NCBI GenBank assembly: GCA_046734335.1
Contig: JBKPRA010000052.1
Span: 1 to 39,938 of the forward strand
DNA length: 39,938 bases
Reading direction: 5' to 3'
Source: DATBLE01 sp046734335
Lineage (GTDB): Bacteria; Actinomycetota; Thermoleophilia; Gaiellales; Gaiellaceae
Under the pieces are notes generated by a model. That model was not told the DNA's origin. It did not search any database and worked only from the letters and a program-made list of their open reading frames with translations. The position numbers were made by a program, and so were the translations under genes. Of the stretch, positions 8,487 through 16,295 are shown piece after piece. The first letter of the stretch is position 1, and every line of letters begins with the position of its first letter.

Positions 8487-9560
8487 TTGACGCAGAATCA
8501 GCTACACGAACTGCTGGAAAGCGATCAGGCTCGCCTGCTGATCGAGGGCGCCGAGGAGCGCGGCTTCGTCGAGCCTGCCGAGCTCGAGGCGTTCGCCCTG
8601 GAGCACGACCTCGGCGAAGAGGAGGTCGAGCAGCTCTCGCGCGAGCTGGAGACGATCGGCCTCGAGGTCGGCAAGCCCGCCGAAGGGGCAGAGGCCGCGC
8701 CTGCCGCAACCGCGACCGCGACCTACGACGCGGGTCCGGTCAGCGGCGCCGCCGACAGCCTGCAGCTGTTTCTCGCAGACGTCGGCCGTCACAAGCTGCT
8801 CACCGCCGCCGAAGAGGTCTACCTCGCGAAGGCGATCGAGCGCGGCGACCCGACCGCGAAGCGGCGCATGATCGAGTCGAACCTGCGCCTGGTCGTGTCG
8901 ATCGCGAAGGGCTACCGCGGGCTCGGCGTCCCGTTCCTGGACCTGATCCAGGAGGGCACGCTCGGGCTGAACCGCGCGGTCGAGAAGTTCGACTGGAGGC
9001 GCGGCTACAAGTTCTCGACCTATGCCACCTGGTGGATCCGCCAGTCGGTGCAGCGCGCCGTCGCCAACCACGCGCGCACCATCCGCGTACCGGTGCACGT
9101 CGTCGAACGGCAGCAGAAGCTCGGCCGAGCCGCCCGCCGGCTAGAGGTCGAGCTCGGCCGCGAGGCGACGAAGGCCGAGCTGGCCGAGGCCACCGGCCTG
9201 CCGATCCAGCACGTCGACGAGGCGCTCTCCGCCGCGCATGCGTCGGTCTCGCTGAACCAGACGGTCGGCGCCGACGACGAGGGCGAGCTCGGCGACCTGT
9301 TCGCCGACCGCGAGGCCGCCGATCCGTTCGACGAGGCAGAGGAGTCGCTTCGTCGCCAGGGCGTCCGCAAGGCGCTGGACGCACTGCCCGAGCGCGAGCG
9401 GCGCATCCTCGAGCTTCGCTTCGGGTTCGAGGGCGAGCCCTGGACACTCGAGGCGATCGGCCACGAGCTGGACCTGACGCGCGAGCGCGTCCGCCAACTG
9501 GAGGGCCAGGCTCTGGCTCGGCTCGCGGCACTGCGCGACCTCCAGTCGGTCGCGGCGTAA
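8487..9560 (+). CDS. rpoD: Primary-type RNA polymerase sigma factor (RpoD/SigA family)
   Basis: A 357-residue sigma-70 factor. A weakly conserved acidic N-terminus of about 90 residues precedes region 1.2 (DSLQLFLADVGRHKLL), region 2 (NLRLVVSIAKGYRGLG, FLDLIQEGTLGLNRAVEKFD, KFSTYATWWIRQSV), region 3 and region 4.2 (WTLEAIGHELDLTRERVRQLE). Complete regions 2.4 and 4.2 mean it can recognise both -10 and -35 elements. It starts at TTG 8487, with AGGGGAA 8-10 bases upstream. It is short for a housekeeping factor because region 1.1 is reduced, so it could be the main sigma or a close group 2 paralogue. It converges with the minus-strand operon ending at 9565, four bases after its stop. Confidence 0.88.
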   Translation: MTQNQLHELLESDQARLLIEGAEERGFVEPAELEAFALEHDLGEEEVEQLSRELETIGLEVGKPAEGAEAAPAATATATYDAGPVSGAADSLQLFLADVGRHKLLTAAEEVYLAKAIERGDPTAKRRMIESNLRLVVSIAKGYRGLGVPFLDLIQEGTLGLNRAVEKFDWRRGYKFSTYATWWIRQSVQRAVANHARTIRVPVHVVERQQKLGRAARRLEVELGREATKAELAEATGLPIQHVDEALSAAHASVSLNQTVGADDEGELGDLFADREAADPFDEAEESLRRQGVRKALDALPERERRILELRFGFEGEPWTLEAIGHELDLTRERVRQLEGQALARLAALRDLQSVAA

Positions 9561-9564
9561 GCAG

Positions 9565-10296
9565 TTAGCGGCTCGCCTGCTCCTCGTAATCGACGTCGAG
9601 CCAGCGTCGGTCGATCGATGCCCAGAGGAGCCAGCGGGCAGGGGCTGCGAAGATCGACCGTTCCAGGGTCGCGTTCACTCTCGACGCGGCGTCTACCGCG
9701 TCCGCGTCGGGAAAGAACGAGTCGACCACGGCCGGTTCCCCGTTCGCGTCCAGCTGGACGACCGTGAGCTCGTAGCCGAAGCGGTGCGCTAGCCGGAAGA
9801 CGCCGGCGGGCGTTCGTGCCGGATACCCGCAGAAGTCGGCGATCACCGACGCGGTCTCGTCGTAGCAGTAGTCGAGCATCGCGACGATCGGACGGTGCGC
9901 GCGGAAGGCGCGGGCTACGGCCATCGCACCGCCCGGCTCTCGAAAAAGACAGAGCTCGGCGCCCACCGGGACCGCCTCGAGCCAGGCTGCTCGCTGCGCG
10001 ATCAGAACAAGCGCATCCTGGCGAGCGACGAGCGGGAGAAGCAGTGGGTACTCGGGGAAGTGCCAGGTGACCAGCACACGACGGGTGAGATCCGGGACGT
10101 CCGCGATCAGGTGCGCCCCGCGAGCCACCTGCTCCCCGTAGGCACGGTGCTCGTCCCAGGCGACCAGATGCTCGATCTCGAAGACACCGGGAGGGACCGC
10201 CGCCAGGCCTAGCCGTTCAGCGGCGCGTCGGTATGCCCAGCCGGCCTTCCGTGCGAGAGCGTCGGGCTCGCCCGATTCGAACTGTACGGCGGTCAG
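9565..10296 (-). CDS. Divergent LpxL/HtrB-like (lysophospholipid-type) acyltransferase
   Basis: A protein of about 243 residues, third in the radical SAM operon. The second half resembles the lipid A acyltransferase family (LpxL/HtrB, mycobacterial PatA): the block FCGYPARTPAGVFRLAHRFG matches the family's 'FFG.PA.TPTG.ARLA' region, and the end (VNATLERSIFAAPARWLLWA) matches the terminal helix before the family's 'W..RRW' motif. The catalytic HX4(D/E) is not standard: the candidate is WHFPEYP, with Glu at +3. There are no strong membrane segments. No ATG, GTG or TTG fits the 5' end. A CTG at 10296, overlapping the radical SAM stop as CTGA, matches the GTGA overlap used one gene earlier and is my choice of start. 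It may transfer an acyl group to the modified product; that is inference. Confidence 0.6.
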   Translation of the reverse strand: MTAVQFESGEPDALARKAGWAYRRAAERLGLAAVPPGVFEIEHLVAWDEHRAYGEQVARGAHLIADVPDLTRRVLVTWHFPEYPLLLPLVARQDALVLIAQRAAWLEAVPVGAELCLFREPGGAMAVARAFRAHRPIVAMLDYCYDETASVIADFCGYPARTPAGVFRLAHRFGYELTVVQLDANGEPAVVDSFFPDADAVDAASRVNATLERSIFAAPARWLLWASIDRRWLDVDYEEQASR

Positions 10297-11756
10297 CTCG
10301 GCATCATCTCGGGCGCGAGCTCGGGCGGCACGTTGCGGTGCCGCTGGTAGTACGCGAACAGCGGCATCTCGCCGCCGGCTGCGAACTCTTGGAGGAGCTC
10401 CGGATACAGGTACTTCGAGATCGCGCACTCGATCGGGTCGACCGACTGCGGCGTGCCGTGGTGAGCGATCGCCTTCGCGACACACGTTCCGCCGCACAGT
10501 CCGAAAAGCGAGCACGTTCCGCACTCGGACGAACCATCGCGAAGCGCGGCGTGCCGTTCGACTATCCCGAGCCGCGCCGGCTCGACGTGGTTGTGCGGCA
10601 CAACGCCACCTTCAGTGGCCTTCAGCTCGAAGAACGGGTGATAGATGCAGTCGCAGGAGCGGAGCTTGCCGTACGCGTCGACGACCATGAATTCGCTTCC
10701 CGCCCCGCACGGCCCCTTGTGGCACAGGTCTCGCGGTTGGAACGTGAACATGTTCTGGACCCGGCCGGTGAGACTCTTGAAGCAGAGCTCGCCGAGGCTG
10801 CCGTCACGGACGAGGTCGATCATCCGTCGGTAGATCTCGACGGCTTCCTCCGGCTCGAGCCGTTCCTCGTGGAGGTCGGCGCCGCGTCCGGTGAGGTCGA
10901 GGAAGCTGATCGAGAACCCCTGGATGCCCTGTTCCTGGAGCCACAGCGCGAGGTCAGGGATTCCCGGGGCCGACGTCCGCGAGACGACCGCCAGGACCCC
11001 GCAGCGCGTTCGCAGGAGATCGGGGTAACGGTCGAGGAGGTCATGCACGACGCCGAGCGCGGTGCGTCCACGTCGGACCGCGCGCAGCCTGTTCGTCTCT
11101 TCCGTGAGCCCGTCCAGGGAGATGCCGATCGAGAAATCGTGTCGCAAGAGGAAGTCGACGATCTCGTCGGTGAGCAGCGAGCCGTTCGTCTGAACCGAGA
11201 AGCTGACCCGTTTGTCGTCGCCTGCCTCCCGGAGCGCGAACTCGACCGTCTGCTCGATCGCCTCGAAGCGGAGAAGAGGCTCGCCGCCATGGAAGATCAG
11301 GGCGAGACCGTCCTGGCGGGCGAGGAGGAACGAGATGAGCTCCTCGATCCGCTCCTGTGGCAGCCGGGCCTTGAACCGCTTCGGCTCGTAGTCGTAGCAG
11401 TACGTGCAGTCGAAGTTGCAGGCGCCGGTCAGCTTCAGCAGGAGCGCGTCGGGCCAGGGCTTGCGCACCCGCTTCGTGCCGGGGTGAGGACGACCGTCCG
11501 CGAGCAGCAGGCCGGCCTCCCAGAGCGCGATGACGGCGGCGGGATTCTCCGTCGTCTCGAGCGTTTTCGCACCGTCCGCCAGGTGCAGCGCCATCGCGTC
11601 GTAATCGGTCCGCGTCAGCACGCACCAGCCGGTGCTCCGGTCGGCGAGAACCGCGACGTCGTCGCCGTCGAGCGGGAGGAGTCGGTGGCTCGCAAAGCGG
11701 AGGCCGGCCGAACGACGGAAATCGGCGCCCCGGCTCCTCGGCGGGGCGACGCTCAC
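10293..11756 (-). CDS. Radical SAM/SPASM peptide-maturase-like enzyme
   Basis: A 487-residue protein. Residues 20-95 form a small domain resembling the PqqD-like or winged-helix recognition segments found at the front of peptide-modifying radical SAM enzymes. The radical SAM core begins with Cys113, Cys117 and Cys120 in GACNFDCTYC and continues with the GGEPLL motif (158-163). A C-terminal SPASM-type region supplies Cys345, 350, 368, 370, 412, 415, 421 and 425 for auxiliary iron-sulphur clusters. Known relatives cross-link or modify ribosomally made peptides or act as anaerobic sulfatase-type maturases; no sulfatase is encoded nearby. The GTG at 11756 overlaps the stop of the small upstream gene as GTGA. 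Reaction and substrate are unknown; the translationally coupled 128-residue protein is the obvious candidate substrate or partner. Confidence 0.87.
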   Translation of the reverse strand: MSVAPPRSRGADFRRSAGLRFASHRLLPLDGDDVAVLADRSTGWCVLTRTDYDAMALHLADGAKTLETTENPAAVIALWEAGLLLADGRPHPGTKRVRKPWPDALLLKLTGACNFDCTYCYDYEPKRFKARLPQERIEELISFLLARQDGLALIFHGGEPLLRFEAIEQTVEFALREAGDDKRVSFSVQTNGSLLTDEIVDFLLRHDFSIGISLDGLTEETNRLRAVRRGRTALGVVHDLLDRYPDLLRTRCGVLAVVSRTSAPGIPDLALWLQEQGIQGFSISFLDLTGRGADLHEERLEPEEAVEIYRRMIDLVRDGSLGELCFKSLTGRVQNMFTFQPRDLCHKGPCGAGSEFMVVDAYGKLRSCDCIYHPFFELKATEGGVVPHNHVEPARLGIVERHAALRDGSSECGTCSLFGLCGGTCVAKAIAHHGTPQSVDPIECAISKYLYPELLQEFAAGGEMPLFAYYQRHRNVPPELAPEMMPS

Positions 11757-12139
11757 CGCTCTGCCGACCGACCCAGCTTCTGGACCTGTTTGCCGAGCTG
11801 CGCCACCGCCTCCGACAGCTGGGAAATCTCATCCTGGAGCTCGACAGGGTCGCCCGGATTCTGCAGGCGACCGCCGAGGAAGTCGCAGGTGACTTTCTCC
11901 CACAGGCGTGTCTCGTACCCGCCGCCCCCGTCGCCCGGGGCCGCCGCCATCACCCTCGGAACCGTTCGAACCTGCACGTCGCTCACGCTCCGGACGTTCT
12001 CTCCGAGGCTGGTGATCGCGCCCTCGAGCCTCGTCGCGATGTCCTCGTTGCTCGCCTCTTCCTCCACCGAAACGGCGAAGGAGATCACGACTTCCTTCTC
12101 GCCCTTCTTTGGTCTGTAGGGCTTCTTGCGCTCACGCAT
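11753..12139 (-). CDS. 128-residue protein, candidate substrate or partner of the radical SAM enzyme
   Basis: A soluble protein I do not recognise. It starts with a Lys/Arg-rich stretch (residues 1-15), then a beta-alpha-beta-like section (16-62), a glycine run GDGGGG (69-74) followed by Tyr75 and Trp80, the only cysteine at 85, and a C-terminal coiled coil (about 98-122). Its RBS is excellent (AAAGGAG, 9 bases before the ATG at 12139). It leads the operon and its stop overlaps the radical SAM start, an arrangement usual for precursor peptides and their maturases. The gly-rich/aromatic/Cys segment would be the core if it is a precursor; it is larger than most precursors, so it could instead be an adaptor. 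No leader cleavage motif is evident. Confidence 0.65.
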   Translation of the reverse strand: MRERKKPYRPKKGEKEVVISFAVSVEEEASNEDIATRLEGAITSLGENVRSVSDVQVRTVPRVMAAAPGDGGGGYETRLWEKVTCDFLGGRLQNPGDPVELQDEISQLSEAVAQLGKQVQKLGRSAER

Positions 12140-12504
12140 GCCGAGCTCCTTTCCCTTGACAGTGATGGCGCACGATGTCCCTTGCCCGATTCAAGGGAGT
12201 CGTGCGCGTGTTGCGGCGCCTGGCGTCCAACATGCGGGCCGGGGTACCGGATGGAGCAGTCGCGGGGCTACGCTCCGGGACGCAAGCTGCAACGCCACCG
12301 CTCGGGCGGACGACGAAACGCGCCGCAGTGGAGGTTGCAGCCATCAGGGCCTCCCCACTCGATGGGCGGCAGTATCTTCGTTCGCGTGGGCTACGTCAAA
12401 CGGCGCACACCGGCCAACCGAGCGCCCTCAGTCGCGTCCTAGTTGTCATACTCACGCGTTGCTCTGAAGCAGAGCGCGCCAATTTCACCGAAAGAAGGGG
12501 GCAC
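12140..12504. other. 365-bp divergent intergenic region
   Basis: It separates the minus-strand radical SAM operon from the plus-strand peptide transporter and must hold both promoters. The minus side has a strong RBS (AAAGGAG) but no -35/-10 pair I would defend. On the plus side CATACT (12447-12452) could be a -10 element. A small perfect hairpin GCTCTG-AAG-CAGAGC (12461-12475) would fall in the transporter leader. No gene or known RNA was recognised. Confidence 0.4.
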
Positions 12505-14070
12505 ATGAAACGGAGTCGATTCAGCTGGCGGGCGGCGGTCATCCTCGCGACGCTCGGTCTTGTCGCCGGCGCGGCAGTCGCGGCGTCTGCGTGGGCCCGC
12601 GGCGGCAGTGCCCAGGCGAGCACGCTCGTCGACGGCACCACCGACAGCGTCACGAACCTCGACCCGGCCAACGAGTACGACTACGGGTCGGCCACCCTGG
12701 ACCTGCTGATGTTCCAGGGGCTGTACGGCTACCCGCACGGGGCGAAGCTCGAGCCCCTGCTGGCGACCAAGTGCGCGCCGAAGGGCGGCAACTCGACCTG
12801 GGCATGCACGCTGCGGCGGAACGTCAAGTTCGCGGACGGGACTCCGTTCACCTCGGCCGACGTCAAGTGGACGTTCGACCGGGTGATCAAGATCAAGGGC
12901 GACCAGGGGATCTACGCGCTGCTCTCTAACCTGAAGAGCACGAGCACGAACGGCACCTACGGGGTGACCTTCCACCTGAAGTCGCCCCAGTCGACATGGC
13001 CGTTCATCCTCGCCACGAGCGCGGGCTACATCGTCCCGAAGGCGCTGTATCCGGCCGACAAGATCCGCAGCAACTCCGAGTCGCAGGTCGGCACCGGCCC
13101 GTACCAGCTGGTCAAGTACTCGCCCGGCCAGCAGGCCGTCTTCAAGGCGAACTCGAACTACTGGGGGCCGAAGCCCAAGAACGACAACCTGATCATCAAC
13201 TACTACTCGAAGTCCTCGACCATGAAGCTCGCCCTGCAGCGGGGCGAGATCGACATGGCGTTCCGCGACTTCACGCCGACCGAGCTCCTCTCGCTCGGCA
13301 AGGCGAGCGGGATCAAGGTGCACTCCGGTAACGGCGTGGTGATTCGCTACATGGTCTTCAATCCGACCCGCACGCCGACGAACAACATCGCCGTCCGCAA
13401 GGCGATCGCGTACCTGATGCCACGGCAGACGATCGCGACCCGCGTCTACCACGGGTTCGTGAAGCCGCTGTACTCGATGGTGCCGGCCGGCCTGCCCGGT
13501 CACACCGACGCGTTCGCGACGATGTACGGCCGGGCGCCAAGCGTGGCGAAAGCCCGCGCGGTGCTCAAGAAGGCCGGCGTGACGACACCGGTGCCGATCG
13601 ACATCTGGTGGACGCCGAGCCACTACGGCGACGCCTCCGCCGACGAGTACGCCGAGATCCAGCGTGCTCTGAACGGGAGCGGGCTGTTCAAGGTGACGCT
13701 GAAGTCCGCCGAGTGGGCGCAGTACAGCGCCCAGCCCGGCAAGCGGTACAACGCCTTCCAGCTCGGGTGGTTCCCCGATTACGTGGACGGCGAGGACTAC
13801 ATCGTCCCCTTCTACCAGCCGGACAACTTCATGGCCAACGGCTACAGCAGCAAGACCATGAACAGGCTGATCAAGGCCGAGTACGCCGCTCGTACGACCT
13901 CGGCTCGCCTCGCCGTGATCAAGGCGGCGCAGGTGCAGGCGGCCAAGGAGGTGCCGATCATCCCGTACTGGCAGGGCAAGATGATCGCCGTCTCCCGGAG
14001 CAACGTGAAGGGAATCGACAGCACGCTGGACGCCGCGTTCCTGATGCGGTTCTGGCTGATCTCGAAGTAG
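12505..14070 (+). CDS. Peptide ABC transporter substrate-binding protein (SBP_bac_5, DppA/OppA-like)
   Basis: A 521-residue family 5 solute-binding protein. Residues 1-39 form a Sec-type signal (KRSR, hydrophobic core, probable cleavage at AWA or AQA). The mature part shows the family pattern: early DPANEYDYGSATLDLLMFQGL, FADGTPFTSADVKWTFDRV, GTGPYQLVKYSPGQ and a late WFPDYVDGEDY segment. There is no lipobox cysteine, so it should be released from or retained at the outer face of the membrane by other means, which is unusual for a Gram-positive type cell. Family members bind di- or oligopeptides. The ATG at 12505 has an AGAAGGGGG RBS. It is first in a five-gene transporter operon and is followed by a strong hairpin. 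Confidence 0.92.
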   Translation: MKRSRFSWRAAVILATLGLVAGAAVAASAWARGGSAQASTLVDGTTDSVTNLDPANEYDYGSATLDLLMFQGLYGYPHGAKLEPLLATKCAPKGGNSTWACTLRRNVKFADGTPFTSADVKWTFDRVIKIKGDQGIYALLSNLKSTSTNGTYGVTFHLKSPQSTWPFILATSAGYIVPKALYPADKIRSNSESQVGTGPYQLVKYSPGQQAVFKANSNYWGPKPKNDNLIINYYSKSSTMKLALQRGEIDMAFRDFTPTELLSLGKASGIKVHSGNGVVIRYMVFNPTRTPTNNIAVRKAIAYLMPRQTIATRVYHGFVKPLYSMVPAGLPGHTDAFATMYGRAPSVAKARAVLKKAGVTTPVPIDIWWTPSHYGDASADEYAEIQRALNGSGLFKVTLKSAEWAQYSAQPGKRYNAFQLGWFPDYVDGEDYIVPFYQPDNFMANGYSSKTMNRLIKAEYAARTTSARLAVIKAAQVQAAKEVPIIPYWQGKMIAVSRSNVKGIDSTLDAAFLMRFWLISK

Positions 14071-14090
14071 GCAGGGCTCCGACCACGCAC

Positions 14091-14116
14091 GGGGGGCGCC
14101 GACGACGGCGCCCCCC
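14091..14116 (+). terminator. 10-bp hairpin between binding-protein and permease genes
   Basis: GGGGGGCGCC (14091-14100) and GGCGCCCCCC (14107-14116) pair perfectly around GACGAC. It lies in the 86-bp gap after the binding-protein gene. Such intercistronic stems usually stabilise the upstream message or partly terminate, so that binding protein is made in excess over membrane parts. There is no U-tract. Confidence 0.6.
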
Positions 14117-14156
14117 GGCGCGTCCGGCGGCAGGACACGTCTAACCTCGGAGGCTC

Positions 14157-15194
14157 ATGGCCGCTGTTGCCCAGGGCACATCGCTCAAGTCGTACTTGCT
14201 GACCCGGATCGTGCTGGTCGTGCCGATGGTCCTGATCCTGCTCACGTTCGTGTTCCTGCTGATGCGGGTGGCTCCGGGCGACCCGATCTCGGCGGCGCTC
14301 GGAGGGCACAACGTGCCCCAGTCCGTGATCGACCAGATCAAGCACCGGCTCGGCTTCGACAAACCGCTCTACCAGCAGTACTTCGAGTACCTCTGGAACA
14401 TCCTCCGGGGGAATTTCGGCACGACAATTACCGACCAGCGGCCGGTCAGCGACATCATCCTCACGAACGGTGCCGCGACGCTCGAGCTGACGTTCTTCGC
14501 GATGATCGTCGCGCTCGTCGTCGGTGTGTTCGTGGGGCTCGTTGCCGGCCGCTTTCGCGACACGCCGCTGGACGTCGGCGGGCGGATGTTCGGGATCGTC
14601 ATCTACGCGATGCCCATCTTCTTCATCGGGCTCATGGCTCAGCTCCTGTTCGGCTCTGTCCTCGGCTGGCTGCCGACATCCGGGCGCGCGAGCCCGATCA
14701 CGCAGGCGACGCTCCAGACCCACACGAATCTGTTCGTGATCGACTCGATCTACGATCGCAACTGGAGCGCCCTGAAGGACGTGAGCCTGCACCTGATCCT
14801 GCCGGCGGTCACGCTCGGGCTGGTCACGGCAGGGGTCTTCATCCGTCTGATCCGCGTCAACGTGATCCGCACGATGAAGGACGACTACATCGAGGCGGCG
14901 CGGGCCCGTGGGATCAGGGAGCGCGACGTCGTCTACCGGCATGCGTTCAAGAACGCGTTGGTGCCCGTGATCACCGTGATCGGGCTGTCGCTGGCCCTGC
15001 TGCTCGGCGGGGCGGTGGTCACCGAGACGACCTTCAACTGGCCGGGGATCGGCCACGAGCTCGTCCTGTATCTCGAGAACCGCGACTACACCGCGGTGCA
15101 GGGAATCGTCGTCGTGTTCGGCCTGGTCGTCGTCGCCGTCAGTCTGGTGATCGACCTCGTGAACGCCTTCATCGACCCGAGGATTCGGTACTGA
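14157..15194 (+). CDS. Peptide ABC transporter permease (DppB-like)
   Basis: A 345-residue membrane protein with a first transmembrane helix at residues about 16-38 and further helices at about 105-125, 140-165, 215-235, 275-300 and 315-335. The coupling-loop signature appears as DDYIEAARARGIRERDVVYRHAFKNALVPV, the EAA motif that contacts the ATPase. The N-terminal layout (one helix, then a long external segment) is typical of DppB/OppB. The ATG at 14157 is preceded by GGAGG with only three or four bases between. Its stop overlaps the next permease start by one base (TGATG), implying coupled synthesis of the two channel halves. Confidence 0.93.
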   Translation: MAAVAQGTSLKSYLLTRIVLVVPMVLILLTFVFLLMRVAPGDPISAALGGHNVPQSVIDQIKHRLGFDKPLYQQYFEYLWNILRGNFGTTITDQRPVSDIILTNGAATLELTFFAMIVALVVGVFVGLVAGRFRDTPLDVGGRMFGIVIYAMPIFFIGLMAQLLFGSVLGWLPTSGRASPITQATLQTHTNLFVIDSIYDRNWSALKDVSLHLILPAVTLGLVTAGVFIRLIRVNVIRTMKDDYIEAARARGIRERDVVYRHAFKNALVPVITVIGLSLALLLGGAVVTETTFNWPGIGHELVLYLENRDYTAVQGIVVVFGLVVVAVSLVIDLVNAFIDPRIRY

Positions 15195-16192
15195 TGGCCG
15201 TCCCGGCGCAACCCGTCGAGTCGCCGTTCCGTCGCCGGGCCCGGGGGCTGAGCCGGGCGTTCGGCCCGATCCGCGATGCGCGCGGCTTCCCCCGCGTCAT
15301 GCTCTACATCGGCGCGGGGATCACGCTCGCCTTCGTACTACTCGCGCTGCTGGCGCCGCTGATCTCGCCGTACGACTTCGACCAGTATCAGTCCGGCGGC
15401 CACCGGTTCCCCCAGCTCGCGGCGCCGTCGTCCGACCACTGGATGGGCACCACGGTCCAGTCCACGGACGTGATGTCCCGGGTGATCTGGGGCGCCCAGA
15501 CCGAGCTGAAGGTGGTGATCATCTCGCTCGTCTTCGCGGTCATGATCGGCGTCCCGCTCGGCCTCCTGTCCGGGTACTTCGGCGGGAAGCTCGACCGCGG
15601 CCTCGTCCTCGTCATGGACGCCCTGTACGCGTTCCCGTACCTCCTGCTCGCGATCGTGATCGCGTTCCTGCTCTCGAACAGCATCGGCAAGGGGGTGCTG
15701 ACCGCTGCGATCGCGATCTCGGCCACCTATGTGCCCCTGTACTTCCGCGTGGTCCGCAACCAGGTGATCGTGCTCAGGGAGGAGTCGTACGTCGAGGCGG
15801 CACGGGCCCTCGGGGCAAAGCCCTTTACGATCATCCGCAAGTACGTCTTCCACAACGTCGTTCAGAACGTGCCGCCGATCGCCACGCTGAACGCCGCGGA
15901 TGCGATCCTCCTCCTCACGGCGCTCGGCTTCCTCGGGTACGGCATTCAGCCCACGGACGCAGCGGAGTGGGGCTACGACAGCTCGCGCGCGGTTTCCGAC
16001 GCCGCCTCGGGGATCTGGTGGACTGCGCTGTTCCCGGGTATTGCGATCGTGCTGCTCGTCACCGGCCTCACGCTCGTCGGGGAGGGGCTGAACGAGACGA
16101 TGAACCCCGTGCTTCGCCGCAGGCGGGTACAGAAGGTGACGATGGAGCAGGAGCCGGAGCCGCCGATCGTCGAGGCTGTGGAAGGCTCGTGA
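15194..16192 (+). CDS. Peptide ABC transporter permease (DppC-like)
   Basis: A 332-residue membrane protein with a soluble N-terminal stretch, one helix near residues 36-57, an external loop, then five helices. The EAA coupling loop is EESYVEAARALGAKPFTIIRKYVFHNVVQN. The C-terminal segment is charged and cytoplasmic. It is the usual heterodimer partner of the DppB-like protein directly upstream, with which it shares a TGATG junction. About 100 bp separate it from the first ATPase gene. Confidence 0.93.
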   Translation: MAVPAQPVESPFRRRARGLSRAFGPIRDARGFPRVMLYIGAGITLAFVLLALLAPLISPYDFDQYQSGGHRFPQLAAPSSDHWMGTTVQSTDVMSRVIWGAQTELKVVIISLVFAVMIGVPLGLLSGYFGGKLDRGLVLVMDALYAFPYLLLAIVIAFLLSNSIGKGVLTAAIAISATYVPLYFRVVRNQVIVLREESYVEAARALGAKPFTIIRKYVFHNVVQNVPPIATLNAADAILLLTALGFLGYGIQPTDAAEWGYDSSRAVSDAASGIWWTALFPGIAIVLLVTGLTLVGEGLNETMNPVLRRRRVQKVTMEQEPEPPIVEAVEGS

Positions 16193-16295
16193 CGCCCGTC
16201 GCCCGAAACCTGTGCGCACCCGAGCGACCGCCGTTGGCCGCGCCCGCCGGGTCGGTCGCAATCGGAGAGGCTGGGTCCAATCGCGACGGAGTCAC

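Noticed and set aside
10297..10524. Upstream extension of the LpxL-like gene to a start at 10524
   Set aside because: The extension overlaps the radical SAM gene by over 200 bases and its translation is Arg/Pro-rich shadow sequence.
10233..12119. Long plus-strand ORF (628 codons) antisense to the radical SAM gene
   Set aside because: Its composition is typical of the reverse frame of a GC-rich gene; the minus strand has clear radical SAM motifs, overlaps and a strong RBS.
9565..12139. His-Xaa-Ser (Hxs) system as explanation for the radical SAM operon
   Set aside because: The enzyme's cysteine motif, single radical SAM gene and the lack of an HxsA-type repeat peptide do not match.
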